From Roseiarcus sp043739325 (GTDB lineage Bacteria; Pseudomonadota; Alphaproteobacteria; Rhizobiales; Beijerinckiaceae): DNA of 7,594 nt. A program made the position numbers and the translations under genes. Position 1 is the stretch's first letter. Each line of letters opens with the position of its first letter. The notes under the pieces are model-generated. The model was not told the origin of the DNA. It searched no databases and was given only the letters and a program-made list of their open reading frames with translations. Of this stretch, positions 7,241-7,594 are shown piece after piece. The stretch spans positions 1-7,594 of the forward strand of contig JAYUFK010000005.1 of assembly GCA_043739325.1 (NCBI GenBank), given 5' to 3'.

Positions 7241-7265
7241 GGCTCCTCGCTATTCCGAGTGGGTA
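7241..7265 (+). repeat. Imperfect direct repeat, copy 2
   Basis: GGCTCCTCGCTATTCC followed by GAGTGGGTA repeats copy 1 at 7096-7120 with two substitutions. The 120 bases between the copies hold the competing hairpins. The sequence after copy 2 does not resemble that after copy 1, so this is not a simple tandem duplication. Confidence 0.8.
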
Positions 7266-7508
7266 GCGGATACCAGCGTGTGCGGCGTAGCAACACCGGG
7301 CCGTGGAACTCACGGCAGCCCCCAAGTGGCGACGGTCGGAACCTTACAGGAGCCCAAGCTGACGGCTGCGGGGGCCATAGGCCCGCCTTTACAATGGCCT
7401 GGGCGTCATCGACCATCGCACGTCGACGTCGGGGCGAACCGTTGCACCATCCTCGCTAGCCGCTCTCGCCGTATCTCACTCTCTGGATGCGGATAAAATG
7501 GTAATTGC
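7266..7508. other. GC-rich stretch without a supported gene
   Basis: Short frames are open on both strands, but none shows a recognisable domain, a good ribosome site or a family motif, so no gene is called. Visible structure includes a hairpin GCCGTG/CACGGC (7300-7305 and 7311-7316, loop GAACT), a GGGCC-ATA-GGCCC hairpin near 7371-7383, and the 10-base palindrome ACGTCGACGT (7420-7429). CTCTCGCCG (7463-7471) is inverted as CGGCGAGAG at 7535-7543. The composition differs from the AT-richer region just after parB. Confidence 0.45.
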
Positions 7509-7594
7509 TCAGGCCGTGAGGGGCAGCGGGATATCGGCGAGAGTTAGGCGGATTGCCTGTAGGGCGTGGACGCCTCGGCGTCTGGCGGTTTCGA
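7509..7594 (-). CDS. Possible C-terminal tail of a minus-strand gene, cut by the window edge
   Basis: On the minus strand a frame enters from the right edge and ends at TGA (7509-7511), giving 27 residues that begin ETARRRGVHALQAIRL and end LPLPLTA. The basic, helical start followed by a short hydrophobic Pro/Leu tail would fit the end of a real protein, and it reminds me of C-termini of some transposases, but no diagnostic motif is present and I cannot name a family. It converges on parB. It may also be a chance open frame. Confidence 0.3.
   Translation of the reverse strand, partial: ETARRRGVHALQAIRLTLADIPLPLTA

Noticed and set aside
7105..7416. Minus-strand 103-codon open frame after parB
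   Set aside because: No recognisable domain, no good ribosome site, and it spans the direct repeats and hairpins; probably non-coding.
7488..7496. TGCGGATAA, one mismatch from a DnaA box on the minus strand
   Set aside because: A single near-match with no cluster and no AT-rich unwinding region; not evidence of an origin in this window.
7232..7496. Two overlapping + strand frames of about 70 codons
   Set aside because: Low-complexity, Arg/Gly/Pro-rich products without motifs, and mutually overlapping; typical of open frames in GC-rich non-coding DNA.

Overview
The window is a compact piece of a bacterial chromosome. The gene order mnmE-mnmG-rsmG-parA-parB, all on the + strand, is the arrangement found near the replication origin in Alphaproteobacteria. 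The protein sequences and the parS sites placed at the mnmE/mnmG and mnmG/rsmG junctions suggest a Hyphomicrobiales (Rhizobiales)-type organism. Base composition looks only moderately GC-rich for that group. Genus and species cannot be given from the sequence alone.

Layout. 1-189: short leader with no convincing gene. 190-1404: exported MltB/GH103-type lytic murein transglycosylase with a C-terminal peptidoglycan-binding domain. 1405-1457: short gap with a possible promoter. 1458-2786: mnmE. 2790-2805: first parS site. 2814-4706: mnmG. 4688-4703: second parS site, lying inside the end of mnmG and the start of rsmG. 4696-5325: rsmG, overlapping mnmG by 11 bases. 5325-6164: parA, overlapping rsmG by one base (TAATG). 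6183-7082: parB. 7083-7594: about 500 bases without a complete gene. This tail holds an imperfect 25-base direct repeat, several competing hairpins, and at its far end a minus-strand open frame cut by the window edge, possibly the C-terminus of another gene.

How the genes work together. MnmE and MnmG form the complex that modifies U34 of certain tRNAs. RsmG methylates G527 of 16S rRNA. ParA, ParB and the two parS sites form the chromosome-segregation system: ParB loads at parS using CTP, and the ParA ATPase moves the complex. The whole parABS module (both sites and both proteins) is inside this window. The lytic transglycosylase remodels cell-wall peptidoglycan and has no obvious functional link to the rest.

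Nothing here requires a new biological system. The conserved core reads as ordinary and intact. The less explained parts are the parS sites embedded in translation signals, and the repeat- and hairpin-containing tail downstream of parB, where holA is found in some relatives (from memory) but is not seen here.
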